Positions 19,385-29,403 of a stretch of 64,000 bases of DNA are shown here, in pieces; position 1 is the stretch's first letter, and the number at the start of each line of letters is the position of its first letter. A program made the position numbers and the translations under genes. This DNA comes from Rhizobium sp. G21 (GTDB lineage: Bacteria; Pseudomonadota; Alphaproteobacteria; Rhizobiales; Rhizobiaceae). The DNA is taken from contig NZ_JACFXW010000001.1 in NCBI RefSeq assembly GCF_014158035.1, positions 2,232,001 through 2,296,000 of the forward strand, written 5' to 3'. The notes beneath the pieces are model-generated. The model searched no databases and was not told where the DNA came from. It was given only the letters and a program-made list of their open reading frames with translations.

Positions 19385-20188
19385 TCAAAGGTCGCGCACG
19401 GCGCGATCGCGCAGGCACTCTTCCATCAGCCGGCGAATCTCGCTTTCGGCCTGGATCGCCAGCGCCTTGCGGTTGGTGGCAGTCGTCACCTCGATGGGCG
19501 GGCCGAAATTGACCTCGGCGTCGATGGCGCCGGTCTTCAGGACGCCGATCAGATGCGGCAGCAAGTCGATATCGCCGGGCCAAGCGGCGACGGGACGGTG
19601 ATAGTGCCCCATCGGCATGCCATGGATGCGCGTATAGGCGATGGCGGCGGGCTGGACGTCGACCATGCCGGTGGGCGATGTCTGCGCCGCAGACGTCGCG
19701 GCGGCGAACAGCGTGGATTTGGTGACGAGAAGGCGATTGCCGTCCGAAGTCGTGCCTTCGGGAAACAGCACCACCACCTCTCCGGCGTTGAGACGATCGG
19801 CCATGTCGTTGGCCTGATCTTGCGACCTTCGCTTCTGTTCACGCTCCACGAAGACGGAGCGCTGCAATCGGGCGAGCAGGCCGAAGATCGGCCAATCCTT
19901 GACTTCGGCCTTGGCGACATAGGTGACGTCCGCCACCGAGCCCATCACGAGGATGTCGAGCCAGGAGGAATGGTTGGACACCACCAGGAGCGGCCTGCGG
20001 CCGCCGAGCTTTCCCTTGACCTCGACGCGGATGCCGACCGCCCAGAGAGCGGCGCGGTGCCAGAGGCGCGGCAGGCGATTGCGCCAATGATGGCCCGTGG
20101 CCAGAAAAGCAAGTTGAAACGGCAGGAGAAGCAAGGTGACGATGAAGACGCCCAACAGGCTAACAGCGATCCGAAGCCAGGCGACCAT
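19385..20188 (-). CDS. 1-acyl-glycerol-3-phosphate acyltransferase family (PlsC/OlsA-like)
   Basis: Membrane-bound acyltransferase of 267 residues. It has an N-terminal hydrophobic segment, motif HX4D in VSNHSSWLDILVMG and the acyl-acceptor motif VVLFPEGTTSDG. The position between a Fur-family gene and miaB matches that of olsA (lyso-ornithine lipid acyltransferase) in rhizobia, so either phosphatidic acid or ornithine-lipid synthesis is possible. Sequence alone cannot separate the two. Confidence 0.85.
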   Translation of the reverse strand: MVAWLRIAVSLLGVFIVTLLLLPFQLAFLATGHHWRNRLPRLWHRAALWAVGIRVEVKGKLGGRRPLLVVSNHSSWLDILVMGSVADVTYVAKAEVKDWPIFGLLARLQRSVFVEREQKRRSQDQANDMADRLNAGEVVVLFPEGTTSDGNRLLVTKSTLFAAATSAAQTSPTGMVDVQPAAIAYTRIHGMPMGHYHRPVAAWPGDIDLLPHLIGVLKTGAIDAEVNFGPPIEVTTATNRKALAIQAESEIRRLMEECLRDRAVRDL

Positions 20189-20200
20189 AAAATCTACGCC

Positions 20201-20632
20201 TCAGCCTTGATCGTCGCGATTGAGCGGAATTCCATAAAGCTCAAGGCGGTGATCGACGAGCTTGAAGCCATGCTCGCGGGCGATCCGCTCCTGCAGCGCC
20301 TCGATCTCGGGAGAGTGGAATTCGATGACGCGGCCGGTCTTGAGATCGATCAGGTGGTCGTGATGCTCTTCCGGAACCGTCTCATAGCGCGAGCGCCCCT
20401 CGCGGAAGTCATGCCGCTCGATGATGCCGGCGTCCTCGAACAATTTCACCGTGCGATAGACGGTGGCGATCGAGATGCGCGAATCGACCGCCGACGAGCG
20501 GCGATGCAATTCCTCGACATCGGGATGATCGGAAGATTGTTGCAGGATGCGCGCGATGATTCGCCGTTGGTCGGTCATCCTGAGGCCGCGTTCGGCGCAG
20601 AGTTCCTCGAGCGTGCGCGTGATATCCGCCAT
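20201..20632 (-). CDS. Fur-family metal-responsive regulator (Fur/Mur type)
   Basis: Dimeric repressor sensing iron or manganese; 143 residues. The winged helix has TDQRRIIARILQQSSDHPDVEEL and ISIATVYRTVKLFEDAGII; metal-site residues lie in EEHHDHLIDLKTGRVIEF. The C-terminal CxxC zinc motif of Zur and PerR is absent. In rhizobia the orthologue at this position is the manganese regulator Mur, so the metal is more likely manganese than iron, by inference. It follows rimI by 33 bases. Confidence 0.88.
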   Translation of the reverse strand: MADITRTLEELCAERGLRMTDQRRIIARILQQSSDHPDVEELHRRSSAVDSRISIATVYRTVKLFEDAGIIERHDFREGRSRYETVPEEHHDHLIDLKTGRVIEFHSPEIEALQERIAREHGFKLVDHRLELYGIPLNRDDQG

Positions 20633-20665
20633 GACCGCGATCCTTCAGCTAGTTCGGCTGAGGAA

Positions 20666-21172
20666 CTAGCGAAGATCAAGCCGCATGACAAGCGCGGTGG
20701 ACTTGCCGCCCTTGCCGTCGGCGTAATAACCCTTGCGTTCGGCGATCTGCAGGAAACCCAATTTACGGTAGAGAGCCAAGGCTGCGACATTGCCCTCGTC
20801 GACCTCGAGGAAGATGGTTTCCCCGCCCCGGGCGCGGGTTTCGCGCATGGCGGCCAGCATCAACCGCCAGCCGAGCCCCTGGCGTCCGAATTTGTCCGAC
20901 ACGGCAATGGTGAGGATTTCCGCTTCGCCCGCCGCCTCACGGGCCAACACGAAGCCGCCCAATCCTTGGCTCGGACCGCTGGTGACGCGGGCCGAAAAGC
21001 CGAAAACGGTGTCTTGGGTCATCAGCGAATGAAATTCGCCATCGCCCCAGCGGCGATAGAAGCGCTCGCCATGCAGGCGAGAAAACTCATCGCAATCAGC
21101 GCTTTCAGCAGGAAAGATATCGAATTCGATTTTCCGGGCGAAGAGATTCTCAAGAAAAGCGCCTGGTTTCAT
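20666..21172 (-). CDS. rimI: ribosomal protein S18-alanine N-acetyltransferase (RimI-like GNAT)
   Basis: GNAT acetyltransferase of about 168 residues. The acetyl-CoA loop is AVSDKFGRQGLGWRLM and the C-terminal motif is EVDEGNVAALALYRKLGFLQIAERKGYYADG, typical of RimI. It lies directly after tsaB, the standard tsaB-rimI pairing. The N-terminus is longer than in E. coli RimI. ATG 21172 is used; ATG 21181 is an in-frame alternative. Confidence 0.85.
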   Translation of the reverse strand: MKPGAFLENLFARKIEFDIFPAESADCDEFSRLHGERFYRRWGDGEFHSLMTQDTVFGFSARVTSGPSQGLGGFVLAREAAGEAEILTIAVSDKFGRQGLGWRLMLAAMRETRARGGETIFLEVDEGNVAALALYRKLGFLQIAERKGYYADGKGGKSTALVMRLDLR

Positions 21173-21206
21173 GGCTCCCATCCATGCATGCGGGGTATCA
21201 GGAGAG

Positions 21207-21220
21207 TGAGCTTAAGCTCA
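21207..21220. promoter_or_regulatory. 14-bp perfect palindrome between tsaB and rimI
   Basis: TGAGCTTAAGCTCA is self-complementary and lies in the 80-base gap between the tsaB stop and the rimI start. It could form a small hairpin in the message or bind a dimeric regulator; nothing else supports either reading. Confidence 0.3.
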
Positions 21221-21252
21221 ACTTCTTTAGAAAACCATACCGCTCGACTTGC

Positions 21253-21905
21253 TCAAGCATGCTGCACTGCAAAACCAATTTGCGGCCTTGCATCAGCGCC
21301 CCGGATATAAAGGGGCGAAGCTTGTTCATCCTGTTCGGCGCGCGATGCGATGCGGCCGATCGCGGCGAGCGGAAAGGCGTCGGGACCCGTTGCATCCCCA
21401 CCGGTCAGCAGACCCGCGCCGGAACCAATGGTGATCGCGTCAAAACGCGACGCGGCTGCCGCCGCGCCCGCATAATCATAGGAAGCGGGCTCGGTGAGCG
21501 CTTCCCCAGCGGAGAGAAAATCTGCGCATAGACTTCGTCGCGCTTGGCGTCGAGCACCGGCATCACCGGTGTGGGCGGGCCGATTTCCAACGCGCTCTCC
21601 GCGACGATCCTCAGCGTCGAGACGCCGACCACGGGCTTGCCCAATGCGACGCCGAATCCCCGCGCCATGGCGACGCCGACGCGGATGCCGGTGAAGGAGC
21701 CGGGGCCGATGGTCACGGCGATGCGATCGAGACTCGCGAGCGGCACGCCCGATTCGGCGACGACCTCATCGACCATCACCGGCAGAAGTTCGGCATGGCC
21801 TTTGCCGATCGTTTCCGACCGCGCGGCCATGAGACTGCCGTCCTCGGCGTCATAAATGGCGGCGGCGCAAACGGGCCCGGAGGTGTCGATAAGAAGCAGG
21901 CGCAT
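21253..21905 (-). CDS. tsaB: tRNA threonylcarbamoyladenosine biosynthesis protein TsaB (frame broken once)
   Basis: ASKHA-fold partner of TsaD in t6A37 tRNA modification. The N-terminus LLLIDTSGPVCAAAIYD and the motif VTIGPGSFTGIRVGVAMARG are diagnostic. The frame breaks at the four-C run 21504-21507; adding one base restores EALTEPASYDYAGAAAA through to the expected end PLYIRGADARPQ and a stop at 21253. The gene is essential in many bacteria, which supports a sequencing error. It lies between the NifU-like gene and rimI. Confidence 0.88.
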
Positions 21906-21913
21906 GCGGACGA

Positions 21914-22477
21914 TCAGACGGCCTCGACTTCGCGCACTTCAGGAATGAAGTGGCGAAGCAGATTCTGCACGCCGTGCTTCAGGGTGGCGGTGGACGACGG
22001 GCAACCGGCGCAGGAGCCCTTCATGTTGAGGAAAACGGTGCCGTCGCGGAAGCCCTTGAAGGTGATGTCGCCGCCATCCTGGGCCACAGCCGGGCGCACG
22101 CGGCTCTCGAGCAGTTCCTTGATCGTGTCGACGATGGTGATGTCGGCGGGATCGAAGAATTCGCCTTCGCTGTCTTCCGCCTCGGCGGAGCGGGCGCCGC
22201 CCATGATCGGCGCGCCGGACATGAAATGCTCCATGATGGCGCCGAGAATAGCCGGCTTGAGATGCGCCCAATCGGCGTCTTCCTTGCTCACGGTCACAAA
22301 ATCATAGCCGAAGAACACGCCGGTGACGCCGCGCACCGAAAACAGCCGCTCGGCGAGCGGCGACTGGGCCGCATCCTCGGGGCCGCGGAAATCGGCTGTG
22401 CCGGTTTCGAGCACGACGCGGCCGGGAAGGAATTTCAGCGTTTGCGGATTGGGCGTAGCTTCGGTCTGGATGAACAT
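21914..22477 (-). CDS. NifU/Nfu-type iron-sulfur cluster carrier
   Basis: Fe-S scaffold or carrier of 187 residues. It has the N-terminal Nfu_N domain (MFIQTEATPNPQTLKFLPG) and a C-terminal NifU domain with the cluster-binding CxxC in GSCAGCPSSTATLKHGV. ATG 22477 with AAAGGAG upstream is the real start; an open extension further upstream lacks family similarity. It supplies clusters to targets such as MiaB, encoded in the same gene group. Confidence 0.92.
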   Translation of the reverse strand: MFIQTEATPNPQTLKFLPGRVVLETGTADFRGPEDAAQSPLAERLFSVRGVTGVFFGYDFVTVSKEDADWAHLKPAILGAIMEHFMSGAPIMGGARSAEAEDSEGEFFDPADITIVDTIKELLESRVRPAVAQDGGDITFKGFRDGTVFLNMKGSCAGCPSSTATLKHGVQNLLRHFIPEVREVEAV

Positions 22478-22631
22478 GTCGGGCTCCTTTGGTCCTCGCC
22501 GGTCAAGACGGCGGCACTTTAGAATGGTTTTAAACAAATAGGCTGTTTGGCGGCCGATCGCAAGCGATATGCGCTTGAAACCAGCGTCAAACAAGGTTTG
22601 CCGTCTCAAGTTTTCGCGATCTTTCGCCGCG

Positions 22632-23123
22632 TCAGCTCAGCGCGTCGATATCTTCGTCGGTCAGGCTGTCGGGAATGATGGTGACGGGAATGGGGAAAGC
22701 CGCGCCGCGACCGGCCACCTGCTGCACCAAAGGTCCCGGGCCTTCCTTGCCGCTGCCGGCGGCGAGGACGAGAATGGCGATGTCGCGGTCGTCTTCGATC
22801 AGTTGTAGAATCTGGTCCGACGCCTTGCCTTCACGAATAACCAGTTCAGGCTCCGCGCCGATCTCGTTGCGCACCCGCTGGGCGATGGTGGCCATGACGG
22901 TTTCTGCCTCTTCACGGGCTTCGGCGCGCATGATGTCGCCGACGCCGATCCACTGGTTGAAGTCGGCGTCGGAGACGACATAGAGGAGCACCAGGCCGCC
23001 GCCGGAATTCTTGGCGCGCATGCCGGCGTAACGCACGGCCCGGCCGCATTCCGGAGTATTGTCGATCACCGCCATGAATTTGCGGCGGTGACCCTCAAGC
23101 CTCGATTGTCGCTTGGACACCAT
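22632..23123 (-). CDS. universal stress protein family
   Basis: UspA-fold protein of 163 residues (FMAVIDNTPECGRAVRYAG at the start; VLAAGSGKEGPGPLVQQVAG near the nucleotide-binding loop). The usual ATP-binding GxxGxxS pattern is only partly present. It lies between trpS and the NifU-like gene, a position conserved in Hyphomicrobiales. The specific role is unknown. Confidence 0.85.
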   Translation of the reverse strand: MVSKRQSRLEGHRRKFMAVIDNTPECGRAVRYAGMRAKNSGGGLVLLYVVSDADFNQWIGVGDIMRAEAREEAETVMATIAQRVRNEIGAEPELVIREGKASDQILQLIEDDRDIAILVLAAGSGKEGPGPLVQQVAGRGAAFPIPVTIIPDSLTDEDIDALS

Positions 23124-23155
23124 GATGTTCCGCTCCCCCTCAACAGGGCCCAGAC

Positions 23156-24220
23156 TTAGCGCAGAAATCCGACGATGTCGCGCACTTCGTTCATGGTGAC
23201 TTCAGCCCGCGCCCGCGCCCTTTCGCCGCCGTCCCGGAGGATGGCGTCGATATGGGTCGTGTCCTCCATCAGACGGCGCATTTCACCGGTGATCGGCGAG
23301 AGAGTGTTCACGGCGAGATCGACCAGCGCCGGTTTGAACACCGAGAATTGCTGGCCGCCGAACTCGGCGAGCACATCAATCTTGCTCTTGTCGGCCAGCG
23401 CCGCGTAGATGCCGACGAGATTGTCGGCTTCCGGGCGGCCCTTGAGGCCGTCGATTTCGCTCGGCAAACCATCCGGATCGGTCTTGGCCTTGCGGATCTT
23501 CTTGGAGATGGCGTCGGCGTCGTCCATCAGGTTGATGCGCGAGAGATCGGAGGGATCCGACTTCGACATTTTCTTGGAGCCGTCGCGGAGCGACATGACG
23601 CGCGGCGCCGGCCCGTCGATTAGCGGCTCGACCATCGGGAAATAGGCGTGCACGGGCTCGTCGCCCACGGTGATGTCGATCCCGACACCGGCCTTGCGGA
23701 TATGCTCGGCGTAATCGAGATTGAACTTCATGGCGATGTCGCGGGCGAGCTCCAGATGCTGCTTCTGGTCGTCGCCGACGGGCACATGCGTGCCGCGATA
23801 GACGAGAATATCGGCGGCCATCAGGCTCGGATAGGCGTAGAGGCCGAGCGAGGCCTGCTCGCGATCCTTGCCGGCCTTGTCCTTGAACTGCGTCATGCGA
23901 TTCATCCAGCCGATGCGGGCGACACAGTTGAAGATCCACGCCAATTCGGCATGCTGCGGCACGGCCGACTGATTGAAAACGATGTTCCTCACCGGGTCGA
24001 TGCCCGAGGCGATGAAGGCGGCGGCGATGGAGCGGATCTGGCCGCGCAGGTCGTCATGAACGAGCTGGGCCGTCAACGCATGCATGTCGACGACGCAATA
24101 GACGCAGTCGTTGCCATCCTGCAGCGCGACGAATTTCCGGATGGCGCCGAGATAGTTGCCGAGATGCAGATTGCCGGTGGGCTGCACGCCGGAGAAGACG
24201 AGTTTCTTGAATTCGCTCAT
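23156..24220 (-). CDS. trpS: tryptophanyl-tRNA synthetase
   Basis: Class I synthetase charging tRNA-Trp; 354 residues. The HIGH-type motif appears as [14 protein letters not shown] and the KMSKS loop as [16 protein letters not shown]. Start ATG 24220 gives the standard N-terminus [13 protein letters not shown]. It lies downstream of murJ and the VOC-domain gene on the same strand. No T-box or attenuator was recognised upstream. Confidence 0.95.
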   Translation of the reverse strand: MSEFKKLVFSGVQPTGNLHLGNYLGAIRKFVALQDGNDCVYCVVDMHALTAQLVHDDLRGQIRSIAAAFIASGIDPVRNIVFNQSAVPQHAELAWIFNCVARIGWMNRMTQFKDKAGKDREQASLGLYAYPSLMAADILVYRGTHVPVGDDQKQHLELARDIAMKFNLDYAEHIRKAGVGIDITVGDEPVHAYFPMVEPLIDGPAPRVMSLRDGSKKMSKSDPSDLSRINLMDDADAISKKIRKAKTDPDGLPSEIDGLKGRPEADNLVGIYAALADKSKIDVLAEFGGQQFSVFKPALVDLAVNTLSPITGEMRRLMEDTTHIDAILRDGGERARARAEVTMNEVRDIVGFLR

Positions 24221-24332
24221 GATCGACCTCATAGGGAACGCTGTTCTCAACGCTCCGGGCTTGTGGAGGGCCCCAAGGGCCAAAGGCCCAGGTTGCTAAC
24301 GGTCGCGCTTATGCACGGCGCATGCGACGGGA

Positions 24333-24728
24333 TCAAGAAGATTTGGCGTGCTGGATCAGGTCCCAGAGATTGCCGAAGGCGTCGCGGAAAACGGCGACGG
24401 TCCCGTAGGGTTCGTGACGCGGCTCCTCGAGGAACGTCACGCCGCGGCCGAGATAGAGCGCGTGATCTCTCGCGAAGTCGTCGGTCGACAGGAAGAAGCT
24501 GACGCGGCCGCCGGTCTGGGCTCCGATGGCCGCCTGCTGATCCGCTCCATCGGCCTGGGCGAGCAGCAGGCCCGCGCCCTCGCTCTTATCGGGCCGCACC
24601 ACGACCCAGCGCTTGCCGTCGCCGAGCGGCTGATCCACGGAAAGTTCGAAATCCAGCGTGTCGCGATAATAGGCGATGGCCGCGTCGTAATCGGGAACCA
24701 CCAGCGTGGCGAGAAACAGGCTGCGCAT
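24333..24728 (-). CDS. glyoxalase/bleomycin-resistance (VOC) family protein
   Basis: Single VOC domain, 131 residues (SLFLATLVVPDYDAAIAYYRD at the start; GTVAVFRDAFGNLWDLIQ at the end). The metal-binding Glu/His pattern of true glyoxalase I is not obvious. Its ATG overlaps the murJ stop by one base (TGATG), so it is coupled to murJ. The substrate is unknown. Confidence 0.82.
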   Translation of the reverse strand: MRSLFLATLVVPDYDAAIAYYRDTLDFELSVDQPLGDGKRWVVVRPDKSEGAGLLLAQADGADQQAAIGAQTGGRVSFFLSTDDFARDHALYLGRGVTFLEEPRHEPYGTVAVFRDAFGNLWDLIQHAKSS

Positions 24729-26320
24729 CACTCCTCCGGGGCTGTGGGCGGCGGGGTCGCCGCGCCGCGCTTGATGTTGCGCCGGAGCATGCCGAGGCTG
24801 GCGCCGCCGATGGCGAAGGCGACGGCGAAATAGACGACCATGGCGACGCCGATCAGCGTGAGCACGGCGCCGACCTGTTCGAACAGTCCGCTTTCGGCGC
24901 GGATATAGGGGGCTGCGTAGCGCGAGGCGTATTCCACCGCCGCGGCCATGATCAGCGCGGCGATGATGAGTCTCACGACGCGCCAGGCCATGGCCGGCTC
25001 GATTTCGAGATGGCCGCGCCGCCACAGCGTGATCCCTAGCAACAGGGTCGAGATCCAGCCCGAGGCGACCTCGGCGGTGGCGATGCCGCGTTCGGCGATG
25101 AAGGGAAAGAGCGAGACGGCGAGCGCGCAGTTGACGCCGACGGCGATCATGGTGAAGCGCATCGGCGTCTTGGTGTCCTCGCGGGCGAAGAAGCCTGGAT
25201 TGAGGCCCTTGATCATCACGAAGCCGGGCAGGCCGAGGCCGTAGATCGCCAGGATCGAGGCGACGGTGGCGGTCATCGAGGGATTGAAGGCGCCGTGTTC
25301 ATAGACGACGCGGATGATCTCGTCCGACAGCACCCAGATGCCGGCCGCCGCCGGCAGCGTCAGGAACAGCACGAATTCCAGCGACCGGTTCTGGATGTTG
25401 GAGGCTTCCTTGAGATGGCCGGCGCGCAAGGCGCGCGACAATTCCGGCAGCAGCACCACGCCGACGGCGACGCCGACGACGCCGAGCGGCAACTGGTAGA
25501 TGCGATCGGCATATTGCAGCGCCGCGATGGCGCCGTCCTTGGTGGAGGCGATCATCTGGCCGATGAGCTGGTTGATCTGGGTGATGCCGCCGGTCACCGC
25601 CGCCGGCAGGGCCAGCACCAGCAGCCGCTTGACGTTCGGCGTCATGCGCGGCCAGCGGAAGGTGATCGACATGCCGGCATGCAACACGCCGAGATAGAGC
25701 ACCGCCATCTGCAGGAGGCCTGCGCCGAGCACGCCCCAGGAGAGATACCAGGCGGTGGCGAGCGGATCGGCGCCGGTCCAGAGCCCGTAGCCGAGCGCGC
25801 CGATCATCATGACGTTCAAGAAGACGGGCGCGATGGCGGCGGCGAAATAGTGATGCAGCGAATTGAGCATGCCCGACAGCATCGCCGTCAGCGACATGCA
25901 CATCAGATAGGGAAACATCACGATCGCCAGCTTGACCGTGACTTCGTATTTCTCCGTTCCGGGCTCGAAGCCGGGCGCAATGACGGTGCGCACGATCAGC
26001 GGCATAGCGAGCTCCATCACGATGGTGATGAGGAGCAGCACGGTGAAGAGGACGCCGAAGACTTCTTCGGAGAAGCGCTTGGCGGCTTCCTTGCCGCCGC
26101 CCTCGATTTCCTTGGCAAAGAGCGGCACGAAGGCGGCGTTGAACGCGCCCTCGGCGAACAGACGCCGAAAGAGATTGGGGAAGCGGAAGGCGGCGTAAAA
26201 AGCGTCGGCCATCGGCCCCGTGCCCAACGCCGCCGCCATCATGGTTTCGCGCGCGAAACCCATGAAGCGGCTGCCGAGGGTGGCGCCGCCCACCGTCATG
26301 AATTTCTTGACGAGGCTCAT
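24728..26320 (-). CDS. murJ: lipid II flippase MurJ (MviN)
   Basis: MOP-superfamily membrane protein of 530 residues with about fourteen hydrophobic segments, moving the peptidoglycan precursor lipid II across the membrane. Diagnostic start: [20 protein letters not shown], then [26 protein letters not shown]. It overlaps the glnD stop by four bases (ATGA), the usual glnD-murJ coupling. Confidence 0.94.
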   Translation of the reverse strand: MSLVKKFMTVGGATLGSRFMGFARETMMAAALGTGPMADAFYAAFRFPNLFRRLFAEGAFNAAFVPLFAKEIEGGGKEAAKRFSEEVFGVLFTVLLLITIVMELAMPLIVRTVIAPGFEPGTEKYEVTVKLAIVMFPYLMCMSLTAMLSGMLNSLHHYFAAAIAPVFLNVMMIGALGYGLWTGADPLATAWYLSWGVLGAGLLQMAVLYLGVLHAGMSITFRWPRMTPNVKRLLVLALPAAVTGGITQINQLIGQMIASTKDGAIAALQYADRIYQLPLGVVGVAVGVVLLPELSRALRAGHLKEASNIQNRSLEFVLFLTLPAAAGIWVLSDEIIRVVYEHGAFNPSMTATVASILAIYGLGLPGFVMIKGLNPGFFAREDTKTPMRFTMIAVGVNCALAVSLFPFIAERGIATAEVASGWISTLLLGITLWRRGHLEIEPAMAWRVVRLIIAALIMAAAVEYASRYAAPYIRAESGLFEQVGAVLTLIGVAMVVYFAVAFAIGGASLGMLRRNIKRGAATPPPTAPEE

Positions 26321-29177
26321 GCGCTTGGGGCCGGTTTGCGGACGCCCTTGGGCTGAAGCGGCGTGACGACGCCGGGGGCGACGCGGGATGCGCCGTCCTC
26401 CCCTTCAGGCATGACGGATTTCAGCCGGGCGGCGATCAGCGCCTGGCGGTTTTCGGTGGTGATCTTTTCGCCGGTCAGGTCGGTGACATAGAAGGTGTCG
26501 ATGACCTTCTCGCCGAAGGTGGTGATGCGGGCGGACGCAATGTCGAGCGAGAGGTCGGCCAGCATCGAAGTGATGTCCGAGAGCAGGCCGGGCCGGTCGA
26601 GGCATTCGATCTCGATGACCGAAAAGCGGTTCGACAGACTGTTGGAGATCGTCACCGAGGGTACGATGGTGAAGGTCTTGTCGCGCTTCTTGCCTTTGGT
26701 GCGCGCGGCGATCACCTCCGGCAGACGGCGCTTGCCGGAGAGCACATCCTCGATCATGCGGGTGATTGTGGTGGCGCGGCGCAGCTCGTCCTCGTCGTCC
26801 TTGAACTGACGGCTGACATGGATCGTGTCGAGCGCGCGGCCGAAGGCTGTGGTGAAGATCTGGGCGTTGACGATATTGGCGCCGGCCGCGGCGCAGGCGC
26901 CGGCGATGATCGCGAGCAGGCGCGGATGGTCGGGCGCAAAGACCGTAATTTCGGTGATGGCGTGGAAGGCGTCGGTGCGGGCCATGGTGGCCAGCGCCCG
27001 GCCGTCCTTGTCGACGTCACGGATGAAGCCGGTGTGACGCACCTGGTCTTCGAGCGGCACCGACAGGAGATAGGGCGCGTAATGCATGCGGACATAAGCC
27101 TTGCGCTCGCTCTCCGGCCAGTCCGACAGCGCATGCGCCAGCTTGTCGCGCGCATTCTGAACGCGCTCGGTGCGGGTGACTTCGGAGAAGCCCCGGCCAA
27201 GACCAGTTCGGTCTCGTAGTAGAGGATGCGGAGCAACTGACCCTTCCAGCCGTTCCAGACGCCGGGACCGACAGCGCGGATATCGGAGACGGTGAGGATC
27301 AGCAGCATTTTCAGCCGCTCGAGCGACTGCATGCGCATGGAAAAATCGTTGATCGTCTTCCAGTCGTTGAGATCGCGCGTCTGGGCGACCATCGACATGG
27401 TCAGATGTTCCTGGATCAACCAGGCGACCATCTCGGTCTGCTTGGGAGACAGGCCGAGACGCGGGCAGAGCTTGCGGGCGACCTTGGCGCCGGCGATGGA
27501 ATGGTCTTCGGGACGCCCCTTGGCGATATCGTGCAGGAGGGTTGCGACATAGAGGGTCTCGCGATCCTCGATCGTCTTGATGAGCTGCGAGGCGAGCGGA
27601 TGCTCTTCCTTGCCCTCGCCTTTCTCGATCTTCGAGAGCACGCCGACGGTGCGGATGAGATGCTCGTCGACCGTATAGTGATGATACATCGAAAACTGCA
27701 TCATCGAGACGATCTTGCCGAATTCCGGAATGAAGCGGCCGAGAACGCCGGCCTCGTTCATCCGCTGCAGCACGAGCTGCGGATCGCGCCGCGTGGTCAG
27801 GGCCGACAGAAACAGCCGGTTGGCCTCGGCATTGCCGCGCAGATCATCGTCGATCAGGCCGAGCGAACGGGTAATGCTCTTCAGCGCATTGGGATGCAGC
27901 TCCAGCCCATGCAGATCCGCGACATGGAAGAAGCGGATCAGGTTGACCGGATCCTTCTTGAACACATCGGGCGCGGCGACATCGAGCCGGCCGCGATCCT
28001 CGACGAAATCGGCGGCGCCGGGGATCTTGCGGCGCCGATTGGCGAAGCGGCTGATCACGTTGGCGATTCCCGGCTGTTCCTTGGCCTGCTGGTCTTCCAG
28101 CGCGGCGCAGAGAATGCGGGTCAGATCGCCGGTGTCCTTGGCGATCAGGAAGTAATGCTTCATGAAGCGCTCGACGGCCGACAGGCCGGGACGCGACTGG
28201 TAGCCGAGCGCTGCGGCCACCTCCGGCTGGAGATCGAAGGACAGACGGTCCTCGGCCTTACTGGTGATGAAATGCATGTGGCAGCGCACCGCCCAGAGGA
28301 AGTCCTCGGCTTTCTGGAACAGCGCGTATTCGGATTTCGACAGAACACCGAGGCGGACGAGATCGGCGGTGTCGCGCACCCGGTAGAAATATTTGGCGAT
28401 CCAGAACAGCGTGTGCAGATCGCGGATGCCGCCCTTGCCTTCCTTGACGTTCGGCTCGACCAGATAGCGGGTGTTGCCGGATTTGATGTGGCGGTCGTCG
28501 CGCTCGGCGAGCTTGGCGGCGACGAATTCCGGGCCGGTGTTCTTGACGATCTCGCCGTCGAAACGCGCCTCGAGCTCCTGCGCCAGCGCGCGGGCGCCGC
28601 AGATATAGCGGGTTTCGAGAATGGCGGTGCGGATGGTCACGTCGCTGCGCGACAATTTCAGGCATTCTTCGATGGTGCGGGTGGCGTGGCCGACCTTCTG
28701 GCCCATGTCCCAGAGCAGATAGAGAATGAACTCGACCGCCTTGTGGCCCGTCTCGGTCTGCTTTCCGGGCAGCAGGAAGAGGAGATCGATGTCGGAGCCG
28801 GGCGCGAGCGTGGCGCGGCCGTAGCCGCCGACGGCGGTGACGCAGAAATTGCCGCTGCCGGGATAGGCGTGGTGGGTGGCGTAATCGAAAGCGGCGGCGA
28901 CGATTTGGTCTTCGAGCCAGGAGATGCGCCGGGCGCAGGCCATGCCCAGGCCTTCCGTCTTGAAGATCTCCCGCACCTTGGCGCGGCCTTCGGCATTCAC
29001 CGTCCTGAAGAATGTCAGGAGCGCCGCGCGGGCCTGCTCCGGCTTACCCCTTTGCTCTGTCGCGATGGCCTCCAGGGATCGCTGAAATTCCAGCGTGTCC
29101 AGGATTTCGGGATAGTCGGCGTCGGGCGATGGGGCCACGGCCTTCTTATGCTGCATCGGGGAAACCTCGTCGGTCAT
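26317..29177 (-). CDS. glnD: bifunctional PII uridylyltransferase/uridylyl-removing enzyme (frame broken once)
   Basis: Central nitrogen sensor that uridylylates PII proteins under nitrogen limitation. Domains in order: nucleotidyltransferase ([19 protein letters not shown]), PII-uridylyltransferase linker, HD hydrolase ([16 protein letters not shown]) and two C-terminal ACT domains ([36 protein letters not shown]). About 950 residues. The frame breaks at the four-C run 27191-27194; one added base joins the HD part to the ACT part. It is relevant to the amide operon as the main nitrogen-status sensor, though no direct link is visible. Confidence 0.92.
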
Positions 29178-29298
29178 GCGGTCGGATGCGCCGAGTGCGG
29201 GCCTATAGCGCGGCGCCCGGTTGAAATACAGGAAATTCTTTTCGCCTGCATTAACGCCGCCAATGCGTCGAAAATCCGATGGTAGAGAATAATCAGAT

Positions 29299-29315
29299 CA
29301 TTCCGATTCGGAATG
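29299..29315. promoter_or_regulatory. inverted repeat upstream of the AmaA-like gene
   Basis: CATTCCGA (29299-29306) and TCGGAATG (29308-29315) are perfect complements around one T. It is placed 88 bases before the oxidoreductase start and about 120 before the divergent glnD start. Probable regulator site; the regulator is unknown. Confidence 0.5.
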
Positions 29316-29370
29316 AACTCATGCTGAAACAGCGATATTCAGGATGTTGTCGAAGCGGTAAGACCAGAGG

Positions 29371-29389
29371 TCTAGAGCGTTTCTCTAGA
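29371..29389. promoter_or_regulatory. second inverted repeat just before the AmaA-like gene
   Basis: TCTAGAG (29371-29377) and CTCTAGA (29383-29389) are separated by CGTTT, ending 14 bases before the ATG at 29404. It could be a repressor site or a 5' untranslated hairpin close to the ribosome site AGAGG. Confidence 0.45.
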
Positions 29390-29403
29390 GAACAGAGGCA
29401 GCC

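Noticed and set aside
27405..29285. 626-residue plus-strand open frame opposite glnD
   Set aside because: The glnD domains on the minus strand are unmistakable; the opposite frame has no recognisable domain.
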